The notes: generated by a model not told the origin, from the sequence alone. Positions 34,870-46,894 are shown, counted from the stretch's first letter. The stretch is 64,000 nt of DNA from Hymenopellis radicata (GCA_015501595.1 JADNRX010000293.1:1-64000), one strand, 5' to 3'. Numbers and translations are program-made.

Positions 34870-36430
34870 CTACAGCTTGTGAAAATAGTAACACCTATCC
34901 CGTGGGCGATAATAATGACAATCCCCTCCTTCAGGGAACGTGTTCCTTGATGATATGCGATGAGCGTGGGTATGTTGTGGAGGTTGGGCGGGGCCTGAGC
35001 TGCTTCTTGCAAGTGTAGTGCCGTTGGTAGATGGGGGCGCCAGCGCTCGCACTGCTCTGAGCGGCGAGTCCGATGAGGGAATAGAGGTGATGTTGGGTTG
35101 TAGGGAGGTAGAGTGCCTCGGAATGCTTCAAGATCATCCTCCGTTCTGGCGGGGCAGAAAGTTAATATTGGACAGGTGTATTTAATTGGCAGACTTACAG
35201 AATCAGACGTCCACCGCGCAATCTGGCAGTTACATATTCCTTCTTGAAGGTGGGCATACCAGAAGATGCGTGCGGATGAGCGCTTCGTCGTCCGAATCAG
35301 CGGGTAAGGGATTAGGGGAAGGCGACAGCATGCACTCTATCCAAGGGGCTGAAGTCTATCCCTCCTGGATGATCGATCAATAAAAACTTTTCCCGGAGAC
35401 AGAAAAACAGACCAACCTTTCAAAAGCGGGACAAGAAGTAACTTAAGAGGACTCGTATACCATCCCAGGTGGGCTTCCGCATCATGCTATGATAGTCGAC
35501 GAGCTCTCGCAGAATAGCAACGATGTTGTCTTTGCGTCCGGCATGAGCGTTCGAGGATTTGGGTGGTCGTGACATGGTTCAACCGAAGATGCACTGCACG
35601 TGTTCCTGCCAGCTGATGTGAGCCCCTCAAAGCTATGGTCGTCGTGATCCTGGGGGGGCATGTTCATCGACGCCGAAAGACGCCACGCGACCAAGAGTAA
35701 CGAGCGCACGCTCGTCGCTGCCTTCGTGTCCAAGGGAATGGGTGCCTTTGGAGTGGGCAATGAATCTTGCAGCACATTCAGTGGAATCAAGGATAGGACC
35801 TGGTAATAAATGTCACTGTCAGGCAAATGATGGGATTCCAAAAGAAGGGTGCGTACGTTGGAGACTGAACCATCTCCAAAACGGAGACGAGAAAAAGTCG
35901 GGTTTCAGCTGGAAGATGATGTTGGGGAGATGCGAGATTGGGCGAGTTGAGGCCGTCGCCGGTCGGTGGCCTTGCCATCTATCGCCCATATATAAGGCAA
36001 GTGTTAGTGCACGGGAACACACTCAACCTGTTGCAGGCGTCGCCCGTGTCGAAGGAGTTTTACAGCGCAAATTCGTCCCTTTAAATGACCAGAATTAAGA
36101 CATGAAGGTCGATCAAGGCGTGTCCATACGCATTTAAGGCCCCATTCTCTGCAGTTTGAACAGGCGGGCTGAGGGCCGGCACTTCCAATAGGTAAGTCCT
36201 TGAGATCACAGCGGGCTCTGCTGTAAATGTCGGGGGCGGCGCGCGCAACAACTGCGAACAACATACTTACGCATGCGGCAGGCACCACAAGCTGATAACT
36301 GCTGGCGCGAAGACTTGGGCTAGCCAGATGGGTGTCGTTGGTATGGAGCGGACGTGACGCCGGCGATGATGACGACGACGACGAGGGATTAGTGGTATAA
36401 TAATAAAGAGTTGATTATAGATAGATGTCA
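34870..36430 (-). pseudogene. Zn2Cys6-type transcription factor, decayed
   Basis: Minus-strand pieces in order. RARCDLKDLPIGSAGPQ and PACSNCREWGLKC (about 36230-36120) form the second half of a binuclear zinc cluster, followed by AVKLLRHGRRLQQVE. Then FQLKPDFFSSPFWRWFSLQR (about 35900-35850), STECAARFIAHSKGTHSLG (35800-35740), AGRKDNIVAILRELVDYHSM and RKPTWDGIRVLL (35540-35450), and EDDLEAFRGTLP (35140-35100). This order matches a conserved basidiomycete regulator family with a fungal-specific middle domain. The pieces fall in different frames with stops between them, and the first Cys pair cannot be assembled, so I call it a pseudogene; undetected introns could explain some of the breaks. 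Confidence 0.55.
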
Positions 36431-36436
36431 TTGTCA

Positions 36437-36515
36437 GAAGGTGACGCGAAGGACCCGAGCACAAGTGATCGAAACAAAAAATTCATCCTTGGCCTTCCCG
36501 CCTACGGTATCCTGC
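36437..36515 (+). repeat. Dispersed copy of the F-box family upstream segment
   Basis: Matches 32597-32677 in reverse orientation (see that entry). It ends abruptly at CCTACGGTATCC, where the other copy continues differently. Confidence 0.6.
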
Positions 36516-36908
36516 TAAGACTTTCCATAGTCGTCATACAAGCATCGATACTTAGCGTAAATATATATAGATATTGTACAATCTAAACAAGCGAGCTAAG
36601 TTCTAACCATCATGTTGCCGCATTTGGACGATCGGCGTCTCTTGCCTCCTGCCCATCATGTAGTATGGGCATGAGCCCTCTGTTATTAGGAGCTCGGCTA
36701 CTCGACTCGCCCAGGTATCTTATCTCTGCCTCTTCAGTATTCCTTTCTCTTAAACCCACGCACTGACAGAGACCCGCGTTGTTGTAACTTCTTCCCATGG
36801 CTACGGCGAAATGTTGACGTATTGCATGCTCAAACTCTTATGATATACACCCATGGATCCACGGCGAATAGCCTATAGAAAACAAGAGCCCGTAACTTGA
36901 CTCCCTCC

Positions 36909-38520
36909 TCAGTCTGCCATCTCGATATACGCGTCTCCGGTGCTACGTCCTCGAACCTGCATCAAGACTGTGTGAGTATCGAGCTGACCAGACAGATCGA
37001 TACCGACCTCTACCAAAATCGTTTGCAACATGTGGTGTGTCGCCTTTTGGCCCTCGCAGAGCTCATCGACACGCGATTCGAGACGCGTCTGCATCCTGCG
37101 GAGGTCGTAAAGTAACCCTGTGGTCGAAATGTCGCTTCGAATCTTCAGGGGTGTTAGTAGGACTAGATCAGCAACTACGACGCTCACCTTGAACGCGATT
37201 CGCGCGTTGTCGACTCGTACACGTAGGTCTTTGACTTCGGCATTGATTTTCCCGCGTGCCGTCAAGTATTTGAGGCGGCCAAGTGTCGATAGCCCGGTAA
37301 TTCTTCGTTCAACTTCCCCAATGGTTCTATAACTAACATCAGAGATACCCGTGGAGTCCAGTAACAGGGACTTACGCGTATAGGTCGAAGAGACTTGCAG
37401 TCGGAATAGCAGGTTCATTGGAACATGACCCAATCTCGTTGATTATCGCGAGTGTTATGCATACTGTATGCTCAGCGAGGGCTTTGCATTCGTCGCGGGC
37501 TGCGCGCGCAACCTATTACGAGCAGAGTTAGTGGTCAGCATATACTTCGGAAGGTTACTTGCCTCTGCAGCACTGATAGTCTTCCGCAGGAATCCACACG
37601 CGCCCTCGAGCACGGCTCCAAACACCGGGACCAGTTTCGCGACACTCTCCGCGATGTCAAGGCATATGACGAGGTTTGCCATGTTTGTTGGCCCGGAAAT
37701 CGATGATGTAGTCTGATTTGGAGAAGGCTAACCCCACCTGGGAACTTCAGACCGCGCTCATTCTCTTCACGTCCAGCAAAGGAGCTTGGACCGATACCAC
37801 CTGGTGGGATTCCCATAACCTGAAGTTTCCCAGTCAGGGAATGTTCCACTGCTCCTTGACCTCCAGTTTGTTTGAGGGAAGGATTGTGTTTGATTGGTCG
37901 CTAGACAGACCTTCGAAGGATCTTGCAGAAGTCACGAGGATTACCCTCCCGTACTTCCGGGAGATGAATGCTCGCATGGACGCGCTGTCCAAGCTTCGGA
38001 CTGTGGGCTATTCCTCCTCATCCTCTGATTCAGCAGCAACCTGACAATGTGATATATACTCACCGAGCCATGCTTCTCCTGATGTGAAAGTATCTGATGC
38101 TGCCACTCTCTTGCAATTCCACCTACAGTCTCAGCAAGTACAGCCACTGCATCCAGGCTCCTCTCTCGAACGTCCACTACTGCATCAATTTGTTGATCAA
38201 GCTTACTTTTCGAAATCCATGCTGCCTTGGTAAGATCTTGCACGTCGCTAAGCATCATTGCGAAAGTTTCATACCATTGGCATGATTTAAATGGCGATGA
38301 CATACCTTTCTTGAATGGGCTTCCATTTACCATCAGCTAACTGGAAAATCCCAAGCTCCACGTCCAGGTGATTCTCTGCCGTGCGCTCCTCATCTGCATC
38401 TGAAATGTATGACTCGCAACTTTGGTAGTCGGATTCGGCATCTTCATCAGAGACGTCGTCGTCAGATACATCCCGAGTCGTAGAGCGGTTATCGGTGGAG
38501 AAGATGTCGTGGGCGGGCAT
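36909..38520 (-). pseudogene. MLKL/HeLo-like four-helix-bundle protein, copy G1 (central exon inverted)
   Basis: Reads from ATG at 38520 to TGA at 36909-36911. The N-terminus is acidic (VSDDDVSDEDAESDYQSCES). After a GTATGT intron ending CTTAG come SDVQDLTK and SLDAVAVLAETVGG. The C-terminal half has MANLVICLDIAESVAKLVPV, ARDECKALAEHTVCITLAI, TIGEVERRITGLSTLGRLKY and KINAEVKDLRVRVDNARIAF, the pattern of the MLKL-type N-terminal bundle seen in fungal cell-death proteins. The exon that should join these halves lies at 37705-38041 in the opposite orientation, so no full protein can be made. The intron at 37513-37562 begins GC rather than GT. Confidence 0.75.
37705..38041 (+). other. Inverted exon segment inside G1
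   Basis: In G2, G3 and G4 the exon encoding SSKGAW, SLDRPSKDLAEV and EMNARIDALSKLR is on the minus strand like the rest of the gene. In G1 the same 330 bases are on the plus strand (SSKGAWTDTTWW, then EMNARMDALSKLR), while both flanks keep the normal orientation. The paralogs carry TGCTGA at one edge and TCAGCA at the other, a short inverted match at the inferred breakpoints. Confidence 0.85.
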
Positions 38521-38639
38521 GATGAGGGTAAGAGGCAGGAAAGGAACACTGTTGATGCACACATTAATACTTCTTTCTGTGCTCGGACCGGCACAGGATT
38601 CCTGACGTTGCTGTATATGACGGCATCCCGTCGAAGACG

Positions 38640-40486
38640 AAGCCAGAGTGTGCAAGACTCCGGAACAGCAGAGCAATCCAGGACCCATACACGCCAGTAG
38701 ACGTGAGAACAAGCTGAATTTCGACAGGAGACGGGTCGAATTGGGGAGGAGCCGTGTCGCGACATGCTGGGAAGAGGGAGAAGCATGTCGATCAGGTGCA
38801 GCCAAATGCGGCTTACTTCTTACCGTCACCTCCTTGATCCTCAAATGTGATTCTTCGCGTCAGTGACGCGTTAGCCCCTCCAGATTGACAAAGAATCAAT
38901 TTTTCTACCAGCTGGACGCGCTAACAACGGAATCTTAGAGTCAGAGCAGTGTGGTTTGCCTCGGCGGCCAGGCTTGGGTGTAAAACGTGCGGTTTTTCAT
39001 GACTTTGTCGCGTTATTTTGGGCTCATTTGGTGACAGATTGGCTTCGAATACCTCCGCGACGTTGTACGCTTTACTCCTTCGGCGGTGTTGAACTCAGCT
39101 GATTCAACATGCTACATTATCATATGGATGGACCGCGGTGGCTTTGCCACCGCCACTACAGGCTTTTCAGACCAAGGAAACCGTCGGTGTCTTCACGGAA
39201 ACGGAGTTGTGAATGTAGAACAGGCGTGCCTGTTCTCGCCGGACAGGCTTTTTGTCCAGGCGAAAAGGTGTGTGTTTCGCTTTGTTTTAATGCTCGACTT
39301 CTGACCTGTCATCCCTAGCACAGATTTATTCGGCCCATCAAATGCCGTATGTCCTGCTCTGTTTTACAGTGTATTCTTGTGCTCATCTCATTCCATTAGT
39401 CGAGGCGGCGAAGCCGCCTCCTCCCATGTTCAAAACGACCCCAGTAACAATGTCTTGTCCTGTCTTGGAACACGCCATTTTACGACGGCTAGTGTGTGTT
39501 GGGGTTGCCGGCCTCCTAGGAAAAACGTGTGAATCTTCGCTTCGAATTTCTCGTTTAATGCTGCCCGGGTTCATTAGGTCCTGCGCCTTGCTACGATAAA
39601 CTTTGCCTCGAATTGTTTCTCGATGGACAGTTCTTCGCCCGTGACGACGATCTGGATCTTGTTGGCTTCGGCTTTAAGTACGGGATACAGTACGTTCAGG
39701 TACCGAACTTTACTACTACATACTAGGTATGTTAGTTCTTTCTGCATGTATTCCCGGACTAATTCGTTGCGCCAGCGCTATGGTAGTGTGTTAAACGCAG
39801 TGACTGAGCGCGCCCTGCGAGCCCTCACTACTGGGATATCACGGTCGTTACACTAATGGACGCCACACTTCAACTTTGGTTTCGAACTTCCTCGAGATGG
39901 TCGTCGTCAACGTATAACACCTTTCTTGGTCCACCGCAATCGCCTTCAGACCCCAGGAAACGTCTGCCCTTACGCTGGACCATCTCATATCGACGAGAAC
40001 GCTTCACGTCCAACATGCCCGGCCCTGCCGTACTAGACCATCCGACCTTCAGCTGACTACATCCGCTATCCCAGTCCGGATGGACGAGGCTCGGCTTGAT
40101 GAACGTTTTGGACATCCTGGCGACAAATTCGTCGTTGGGTAGGTTATCATCATGTTTTATCGCACTTTTTAAACTAACGACTTAAATCAAGCACTTCATT
40201 ACGGTAGAATCGCAGTAAGCAGCATCGCTCATACTGGCTGCTCACTGCCGAGAAGACGACTTCGACGTTGGATTTCTTGTGGTTGTTGACGAGTAGACGT
40301 TTGTCTGGATCATATTCCTACTCCAATTCGAAGATGGCGAGGTCGATAGCGTGTCATTTCCGCTCTGCTCAAACGCTACCATATGAACCAGTGGATCAAC
40401 AGCAATTAGTCTAAACGCCATGGATGATGGGAGCGTGGACATCCGCCCCGCCTCAGTCTGCCTCCTCGACACACGTGTCTCCGGCT
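38640..40486 (+). repeat. Duplicated flank block with a decayed gene, second copy at 50860-54821
   Basis: This block aligns with 50860-51408 plus 53528-54821, the second copy being split by a MULE. Shared landmarks are GACAGGAGACGGGTCGAATT-like sequence near 38730, VALPPPLQAF near 39130, a GGCGGC/GCCGCC palindrome near 39405, LELFLDGQFF near 39610, and GGACCATCTCATAT near 39980. Both copies have stops in every candidate frame, so the gene they represent is unrecognisable and dead in both. In each copy the block lies 3' to an MLKL-like gene and converges on it. Confidence 0.6.
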
Positions 40487-42063
40487 CTACGTCCTTGAAC
40501 CTGCATTCAGCTGGTGAGTATCAAGCTGACTGGAGAGATGGGTACCGACCTCCACCAGAATCGTACGCAACATGTTGTGTGTAGCCTTCTGACCCACGTA
40601 GATATCCTCAACACGCGATTCGAGACGCGTCTGCATCTTGCGGAGGTCGTAAAGTAACCCTGTCGTTGAAATGTCGCTTCTAATCTTCAGGGGCGTCAGG
40701 AGGACGACTTCAGCAACTACGAGTCTAGGCGCTCACCTTGAACGCGATTCGCGCGTTGTCGACTCGCACACGTAGGTCTTTGACTTCGGCATTGATTTTC
40801 CCGCGTGCCACCAGATATTTGAGGCGCCCGAGTGTCGATAGTCTGGTAATTCTTCGTTCGACTTCGCCAATGGTTCTATGATGAACGGAGTCAGACATAC
40901 TACTAGTTGAGTCTAGTAACTGGGACTTACACGCATAGGTCGAAGATATTTGCAGTCGGAATAACAGGTTCATTGGATATCGAACCGATTTCGTTGAGGA
41001 TAGCAAGTGTTATGCATGCTGTATGTTCGGCGAGAGCCTTGCATTCGTCGCGGGCTGCACGTGCAACCTATTGCAAGTGAAATCAGAGGTAAGCCTATAC
41101 TTGGTGAGGCTACTTGCCTCTGCAGCATTAAGAGTCTTCCGCAGGATTCCACATGCGCCCTCGAGCACGTTTCCAAACACTGGAACGAGTTTTGCGACAC
41201 TCTCCGCGATGTCGAGGCACGCGATGAGGTTCGCCATGTTTGCTGGTCCGAAAATCGATGCTGAATCGGAGGAACAGGAGGAGTAGCCAACATTCCGAAG
41301 CTTGGACAGTGCATCGATGCGAGCATTCATCTCCCGAAAGTACGGTAGGGTGATCCGCATGACTTCTGCAAGATCCTTGGAATGTCTGTCCAGTGATCGA
41401 TCATACAGCATTCTTCCTGCAAACACACTGGAGGTAAAGGAGTAGTGGTAGATTTCTTGACTAGGAATGTAGAGTGCATGGAATTTCATCCAGGAGTTAT
41501 CGATCCAGGCTCCTTTGCTGGACATGATGAGAAAGACCAAGGCCTGAAGGCCCAAGAAAAAACAGGTGCTCTTCTACAAATTAGACTAGTACACAACCCA
41601 ATATGATATATACTCACCGAGCCATACTTTTTCCGATGTGGAAGTACCCGATGCCACCACTCTCTTGCAACTCCACCTACAGTTTCAGCAAGTACAGCCG
41701 TTGCATCCAGGCTCCTCTCTCCAAGGTCCGTTGCTACATCAAGCCATTGGTGACGCTCAATCACCGAAATCCATTCACTACTGGTCCTGGTCATCGAAGC
41801 CCCGACAAGATCTTGCACGTCGCTAAGCATCATTGTGAGAGGTTCATACCATCATGCAAATGGCGGCAACATACCTTGCCGGATGGGCTCCCACTTATCA
41901 TCTATGCAGCGAAGAATCTCAAGCTCCCCATCCACACGATCCTCCACCATGCCCCCTCATCCTCATCTGAAATGTAGGACCCGCAACTCTGGTAGTCGGA
42001 ATCGGCATCTTCATAAGGGAAGTCGTCATCCGCGGAGGAGCTGTCGTGGACAGTGGCGGGCAT
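40487..42063 (-). pseudogene. MLKL/HeLo-like four-helix-bundle protein, copy G2 (frameshifted)
   Basis: From ATG at 42063. The acidic leader (PYEDADSDYQSCGSYISDED) runs into a frame break at 41952-41956, a run of five C with one base missing relative to G1 and G3. Downstream exons are well preserved: ASIFGPANMANLIACLDIAE, VPVFGNVLEGACGILRK, and AEVKDLRVRVDNARIAFK. The intron at 41068-41117 starts with GC. The last exon differs from G1/G3: a two-base loss near 40510 leads to an early stop after NAGSRT, as in G4. Five exons are otherwise ordered as in G3. Confidence 0.7.
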
Positions 42064-42505
42064 GATGAGGGTAAGACGCAGCAAAGGAATGCTGTTGACG
42101 CCACACACACGTTAATGTTTCCTGTGCTCGACCGGCAAGGATTCATTGATATTACTGTATATGGTGGCATCCCATTCAAGAGGAAGCCGGAGTGTGCAAG
42201 ACTCCGAAACAGCAGAGCTCAGCCTTCGTAATGCTGGCGTGAACCGCAGAAGCGATGCAATTGAAGATATAAACAGCGTTGCTGACATTGCGTTATCAGC
42301 GTATGTTGGTTTTACGGCATACTACAACGTTGTAGTGGCGTGATAGGCCTCACTCAGAGATGCCTTGTCGAAAAGAAATTGGACAGCGGTACACTGGTCA
42401 CACAACCTCGCTCTAGAAATGGTTTCCCAACAAACGAGTCGTCAGTTGTCCTCCACAGACTCTAGATAGTGAACTACGCAGTCACATCGGCCATGAAATC
42501 AAAAA

Positions 42506-43271
42506 CTAATTACAAGCAAAACAAAGACCCGATATTATAGTAGTCTCGTAGAATAGACTCCATCCAACAATGAAAGCAACAATAAGAAAAACGGATAGAG
42601 CGTGTGCTAGAACATCGTTACAGCCCCTCTCGTTCCTCTCCTCATCGCCGACGTCCATCGCCTCCTCCGAACCAGACGCCGAGCCCGGGTGCGTGATAAG
42701 CTTAGGGCGACCTACAGGCGCCTCGACGTCCATCGCCTGCTCCTCCATGTCTGCCTCTGCCTCCTCGTCCCGCATCCTTCTAGATCAATCTCCGTCCTCT
42801 TGCTGCGACGCCGACCCGCAGAACCGTCACCGTCAACCTCGGTCTGCGTCTTGCTCACGGTCTTCCTGACGTCGCTTCTCCTTTGCTGCCTTTAAAGGCA
42901 CAGCGGGCTTGTAGGCCTCGTCGTCTGCGTCGGAGTCTAGAGCTTCTTCCTCTAGTGGAATGTGTGGGACAAGGCGCGATGAAAAAAGCTTGGCGTATAG
43001 ACACGGCGAACAGGCCTGAAGAAAAGGTTAATAGATGATATCGAGGGAAGAGAAAGTACGCACAAATACAGCAATCTGGTATATTCGACTACCCGTACCT
43101 GTACTGTTACTGGCAGGCTGTACGGGTGCTAGACTCTTCAAATTCTTCAACGCATTCGCACTAGTGGTAGCCCGCGCGCACGCATGCGGAGGTGTGGTAT
43201 GAGAGTGTTTTATGTGCGCGATACGAGGGCATGTCAGGTTGAGCCGGCGAATACCGAGAGTAGTGCGAGTG
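42506..43271 (-). pseudogene. Fragment of a tail-anchored acidic protein, 5' end cut by the MULE
   Basis: The minus strand encodes, after a GTGCGT intron, an exon with FSSRLVPHIPLEEEALDSD and a basic/acidic stretch. In another frame follows EEAEADMEEQAMDVEAP and a single C-terminal helix AHALSVFLIVAFIVGWSLF eight to ten residues before the stop. A tail anchor after charged sequence resembles the end of SLMAP/Far10-type proteins, which carry an FHA domain near the N-terminus; FHA fragments lie just beyond the MULE at 45411-45800. The link is inference. The frame shifts at about 42860 and 42780 and the 5' part is missing beyond the element border at 43272. Confidence 0.4.
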
Positions 43272-43422
43272 GGGCCTATAGATTTTAGCGGGAACCCTCG
43301 CGCACTTGCGGGCTCGCGCGTAGCGCACTCGCGGGAAGCGGGAATGCTTACCCCGGTCCTATCGCAATCGCGCATAAGTGGTCGCGCATAGTAGCGCTAC
43401 TTGACTTACCGGTGTTTCTTAG

Positions 43423-44369
43423 GCCCGAAAAAGCAGCCTTGGTTCGACAAGGCAACTACTGCTATCCGGAAGGATTATTGATGGTGTTGGAGACGTCCAC
43501 GGCGAGCGTTGGTGGCTTGTACGCCTATGGTGAGGTAACCTTTATCCGGATGGTTCGTGGCCGAAGACGGGGAAACAGTAAAGGTTCCGGAATCTGACAT
43601 GGCCGACGAGTACTGGAAGGACAAGAAGAACCGACGTCAGACACCAGTAAGAGCAAAATCAATGCAAATGCGGTCACTGACCTTGTAATAGATTGGAAAA
43701 TGGACACTGGCTTCCATGGGCGAAAGTCAATTCGACAACATTCTGCTCAATACGAAAGGGATTTCATTTACCAGTGAAATCGACCAGGTCCTGCTGCCAC
43801 ACCGCGACACGATCCTACGGATTATCTCGGATCCAGCCAGCGTTAGCGAGGGTGCACTGGTGGCTCATGGCGCTACTCTTCTGCTCGCATCACGAATGAA
43901 GGCAGAGTCGTAGAGTGCTGACGTTGATGGGCACGATCTACTGCAGCATGCCTGGATGCGGTAGATGGACTACTAGTACCACGGAAAGACGATTAAAGGC
44001 CAGACACGATCAGCACCCGTGGATGTCGACAAGGAGGCCGTTTCGTTTCTTGAGGATCGCATGTTCTCCCAGTCGAAAATAGCGGGAGTGGCGGGCAACC
44101 GGCAGTGGGGTCTTGATATTCGCTCTCCTCAGAAGGACTGGATACCCTGTGACGAGGGCCCGGAGCGCTGGAAGGATAATCTAGGAGTTGGATTAGACAA
44201 GGAGCGAGAGGTAAGTAGAAAGAGTTTCCAACATACCTTAAAGCTCATCCCTTCCTAGCCTGGTCTCAAGTTCGAGAGCAGCCCAAACAAGCGTCCTGCG
44301 GAAACTCAAGATGCCTCGGCAGATAAGTCAAAAACCTACCCAAGAAGGAGTAAAAGGCAACAGAGGTGA
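43423..44369 (+). pseudogene. Captured gene inside MULE copy 1
   Basis: Same gene as in copy 2 (see 51560-52509) but with three single-base losses near 43440, 43461 and 43570 that disrupt the first exon. The second and third exons (SQFDNILLNTKGISFTSEID; RQWGLDIRSPQKDWIPC) are identical to copy 2. Confidence 0.65.
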
Positions 44370-44496
44370 ATGGATTCTTGCCTAGATAGATTACATCTAC
44401 AATAACCTACATTCCATATGATTAATACGCTCTTTTGAACATTTATATGGCGGACTTACTATGAATACTTTGACAAGGTCGACCAAGTGAAGATCG

Positions 44497-44705
44497 GCTT
44501 GCGCAATGCTAGCGGGAGTTCTAGCGCAGGTCGCGGGAGTCATAGCGCAGGCCTAGCGCACTCGCGCACTTGCGGGAGAGTCCGTAGCGCACTCGCGGGA
44601 ATGCTCGCGGGAGCCTCGCGCACAAGCGCACAAGCGCAATGCGCTAGCGGGAATGCGCGAGATGCGCTAGCGGTCTACTGCGCGAGGCGCAAGGGTGTAG
44701 CGGGA
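44497..44705. repeat. Subterminal GCGC/GCGGGA array of the MULE
   Basis: About 200 bases made of irregular repeats of TAGCGCACTCGCGGGAA and variants in both orientations. Smaller patches of the same motif lie at the two ends of the element (43285-43400 and 45280-45370) and the array recurs in copy 2 at 52637-52845. It is the likely transposase-binding or structural region of the element. Confidence 0.7.
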
Positions 44706-45410
44706 TAGGTTACTGAGATGAAGAACATGAGATCAAGCAGAATACACACGAAACGAAGAAATTACCAGGACAGAGCAAGATCATATGCATAATTGAAGTA
44801 CAATTTGGACAACACGAGAGAACGGACCTCTTGGGGGTCATAACAATGTTCTGAAGGAGTACACCTGTTGCAAAGAACGCGTAAATGTCACATCATCAGG
44901 TCGAGACTAGTGGCGCGACGTACATCGAAACGGCATGAAGATCTGACTGGAAACTTCGGCAGGCCATCAAAGTTCGTCTGAGCAGGGTTCGCAGCATGAG
45001 GGCTATCAGAGGAGACTTGTCGTGTCCAAATCAGCTATCGTCAGCATGATCGTCCGCAATCAAGGATGGATTGATCGTTTGCGCCCAGACACGTCTTCCC
45101 ATTATGGCAAGATCTTAGGGGCTGTTGTGCATCCTCAATCAGACTAATGACCGGACGTTTATGTTTTCCATGTCACGGAAATACGCAAGTAATGTATATG
45201 GAGCACATTTTGAATTAATTACTCAAAGAACAGCAGAATTCCAAAGAACGGTAGACAGTTCCACTCTTACCCTGGTCCTAGCGCGTAACCCTAGCGCATC
45301 GTCGCGGTAACCCTAGCGCAGCTTGCGCTGTCGCGGGATGCGCTAGCGCACCGTCCCGCGAGGGTTCCCGCTACTTTCTATGTGCCCGTGCGAGTGTGTT
45401 GGGAGATGGG

Positions 45411-45800
45411 GATATTCTCTAGTTTGGAGTGGACTATCAAGGTGGGACGGAAGATATTTATAAGCGTGTGAAGATACGGGTAGAGGTGGGTCGGGAATGG
45501 CAGGGCGGGAAGAATGTGTTCAGTTCCTGCAAAGGTTCTACTGCGCTAATGGATACTTGTTCGTCATAGTCGATGCTGCATGCGGATTCGACGCTCCGTA
45601 AAACCGCCGAATGCGGACAGCCGCGTCGCCCTTTTTGAGATCGCGCGTAATAGCATCGAAGCGCAAGGCACGGCGCGAGTCAAGATGCGGCACGAGCGTT
45701 CATGGCGCCCCCGATTTGCCGCCTTTCGAGCCCGGGGCTCGGCGGGTGTTCGGGTCAGAGCTGACTTTGCGCTTCTGGCTCTGCCGTCGTCCATGGAGCA
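45411..45800. pseudogene. Rearranged FHA-domain fragments
   Basis: The plus strand at 45411-45520 encodes FGVDYQGGTEDIYKRVKIRV and EVGREWQGGK, the last strands of an FHA domain of the SLMAP/Far10 type. The minus strand at 45700-45564 encodes HLDSRRALRFDAITRDL and a degraded VRIGRF, the first strands of the same domain. The two halves therefore face each other, and the middle (SxxH loop and SSxGTFLN) is missing. A fuller, collinear version is at 49745-50330. The MULE ends 24 bases to the left. Confidence 0.6.
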
Positions 45801-45889
45801 GGTTAAAGTTTAGGATCGTGGAGGAGCAAGGGGGAGGGAGTGAGTCCTGGTGCGTGAGAGGCGGCACGGCGGGATGCAGCGACGGAGGA

Positions 45890-46260
45890 TGAGGTAAACT
45901 GTCGTGTACGAGTGCTGTTCACGCTGAATGTCTTTTAGCATTCCTTAGGGGACACACAAACACTACGTAACCTCACATATCAACACGCCGTCGCAACGCA
46001 GAAAGACAGGAAAAACGTACAATTGGCACCGGTCTGCATGTTCATATGCACCTTGAGCGAGCTCGGCCTGTGGAAGGCTTGTTCGCACCGCTGGCACGCG
46101 TCCTGGACTTTTCCGGGTCTCTCAGTCGTCCTTCTTCGAGGCAACGGGAGTGTGTATACGGCCGCTACGTGTCCGTTGGTGATAGAGGCGGAAAACGCGA
46201 AACAAGGCGACGCGCGTTGGCGGGTTGGTGGTGGCAGGATGACGAGACCCCGGAACCGCT
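45890..46260 (-). pseudogene. C2H2 zinc-finger gene relic
   Basis: The minus strand encodes ACQRCEQAFHRPSSLKVHMN followed by MQTGA, a fungal C2H2 finger in which the second zinc-binding histidine (usual HTGA) is replaced by Gln. After a GTTTTC-like donor a second exon reads C-stop-KTFSVNSTRTR, corresponding to the CGREFSVNSNMRRH second finger with its first cysteine region stopped. No further domain is present. Confidence 0.5.
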
Positions 46261-46894
46261 GCACAAAATTTAAAGAGCGCGTTCCAGTTCGCTACTTTCC
46301 TCCGACTGGATAAATCAATAAGTTGGCGTGGCTGTAGACATCGGCCTTCCAAGTCCTGTAGGTTGGGTAGCTCAGCGAGGTGGAAGGGGTTGTGCTCGTG
46401 TGGAACGGTGAGCGGCGCTAAAGAAGGGCACGGTCCTCTAGGTGCGGGGTGGATGAGGGAGTATGCTGGGTGAGGAGTCCAGTGGGGTGAGGGTGTCGTT
46501 GAGTCTGTGGGGGACTGCCTTGTAGTATGACCGCGAGGATCTTCCTATCCGCGTCAAGTCAGCAGAGGCGAAGGTGATGGCCGGGTGGAGGGAGTACACT
46601 GAGATCTGAGTGCGGGTGTGTGTGAAGGAGCATGCGAGGTGGGGAGTTGAGGAGGTTGAGGGTTGCTGACTGAGCGGAGGTATGGGCAAGTCGTTGACAG
46701 GCTGCCGGGTGTTAGTGCAAATAAAATCGGAATACAATGCACCGCACCTCATGGCTATATCAATAGTCTACTGGTCTCCATCGTGTCTGTCGCGTTGACG
46801 GATGCGTGACGAGGAAGAAAAGATGACTGGGATGAAGGAGCAAGGAGCGTGGGGATTATTTCCTCTTCAGGCTGCCGCTCGAGTCCCGTTTCTC

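Larger units (their letters stand above)
43272..45387. mobile_element. MULE-like element, copy 1 (Pack-MULE-like)
   Basis: 2116 bases bounded by imperfect inverted repeats (GGGCCTATAGATTTTAGCGG at the left; the right end reversed reads GGGCACATAGAAAGTAGCGG). A perfect 9-base target duplication GTGCGAGTG lies at 43263-43271 and 45388-45396. Nine-base duplications with long inverted ends and subterminal repeats are characteristic of Mutator-like elements. There is no transposase; the interior is a spliced gene with stops plus GC-rich repeat arrays. The second copy at 51409-53527 differs by only three single-base length changes that I can find. Confidence 0.88.

Noticed and set aside
44497..44705. 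CRISPR-like or satellite array
   Set aside because: Units vary in length and orientation, have no unique spacers, and lie within a transposon in a eukaryotic genome.
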